Shown: positions 63,373-64,000 of the stretch, piece by piece
Layout of the letters: every line of letters starts with the position of its first letter
How positions within the stretch are numbered: position 1 is the stretch's first letter
DNA from: Rana temporaria
Lineage: Eukaryota; Chordata; Amphibia; Anura; Ranidae
Reading direction: 5' to 3'
DNA: 64,000 nt
Assembly (NCBI RefSeq): GCF_905171775.1
Contig: NC_053489.1
Span: forward strand, 243,418,231-243,482,230
Position numbers and translations under genes: made by a program
The notes under the pieces: generated by a model
Databases searched by the model: none
What the model was told of the DNA's origin: nothing
The model's input: the letters and a program-made list of their open reading frames with translations, nothing else

Positions 63373-64000
63373 GTACGTTCCAACTACTATAATATATTTT
63401 AGATGAATTTAAAACATATTTATCAGTTCGTGAACACAAATAAAATTTTTGTGTACATTTTCATGTTGTCTAAAGGGACAAATCGTGTAAATATTATTAG
63501 TTATTTATTCTCCTCGGAGCCTGCAGAGTATTGCACCCGCAAACGCATGCCAATGTCAAGCTTCTTCAGACACTTGGTACATCTGTCTGCCCATACCTTC
63601 AGTACACGCAGACAGATCCTGAAGTATTAGAAGATCAATGAACTATGATGGCGCTCACCAGTGCCATTGCAGTTCATTGAGAACTACAAGCTGTCTGCCA
63701 TGGTAGAAGATGGTACTTGTAGTTCATTCACTCACAGATCTGGTGAATGAATGATGCAGCTCTGCGGTCAGGGCCCTGCACAGCCATGCTGTTTTTGAAT
63801 TATGACAGCGGGTACAGGGAGAAGAGCCCCCGCCCACTGTCACAACGAGGGATTGCGTGGAGGTGTGGGAAACTGCTTTAGTAACATGTTATAACCTGAA
63901 TATCGGTGTAACTTCATAAAAAAATTACTTTATCCTGTTAAGCTGTAAAAGCTAGGAGCTGATTGATTGCTGTGTGTACTTCTGCTGCAGATTATAGCTG
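63373..64000. other. MORC2 intron to end of window
   Basis: No coding sequence. About 63660-63735 has inverted-looking ACTACAAGC/CTTGTAGTTC motifs that may be a short MITE. Confidence 0.5.

Overview
The window looks like anuran (frog, probably ranid) nuclear DNA. It carries four spliced exons of a vertebrate gene, abundant DIRS-like tyrosine-recombinase retrotransposons, L1-type LINEs, Tc1 elements, a Penelope-like element, and many short TTAA-flanked or hAT-type MITEs whose ends begin AAAGCGGAGCTCC or GTTGTAAACCC. Assignment to ranids is inference from recalled repeat families; no search was possible.

The only cellular gene recognised is MORC2 on the + strand. Its N-terminal GHKL ATPase exons lie at 23848-23901, 58677-58711, 62386-62454 and 63282-63372. 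Splice sites, phases and protein order agree with human residues ~23-107. The first coding exon must lie upstream of the window, or in its left part unrecognised, and the rest lies downstream. The intron after the first visible exon is 34.8 kb and holds most of what is interesting.

Region by region: 1-4385 is non-coding repeat-rich DNA; 4394-5753 has two adjacent hAT-type MITEs with 8-bp target-site duplications (TSDs); 5880-16700 is a graveyard of decayed L1, Tc1 and DIRS pieces with TTAA MITEs; 17830-23312 has more MITEs and a Penelope-like element (~20.9-22.6 kb).

From 24389 to 46828 there is a nested stack. A LINE reverse-transcriptase tail is split by DIRS copy 1 (24544-46690). DIRS copy 1 is split twice: by a BEL/Pao element (27951-34657, TSD CACGT) and by a full-length L1 (35264-46360, 14-bp TSD). 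The L1 ORF2 is in turn split by an intact chromodomain Ty3/gypsy element (39092-44312, TSD ACCAG, LTRs differing at one base). The Ty3 element shows a GGGAAAC frameshift site in the correct phase and a 10-nt complementarity between its predicted RNA 5' end and its primer-binding site, the layout of Tf1/sushi self-priming. Then come a DIRS fragment (~46835-47895), a nearly complete DIRS copy 2 (~47900-52255), an unidentified reverse-strand coding region that DIRS copy 2 interrupts (52256-53451), and further MITEs and Tc1 elements up to and between the last three MORC2 exons.

Timeline read from the nesting: LINE fragment oldest, then DIRS copy 1, then (independently) BEL and L1, then Ty3/gypsy last.
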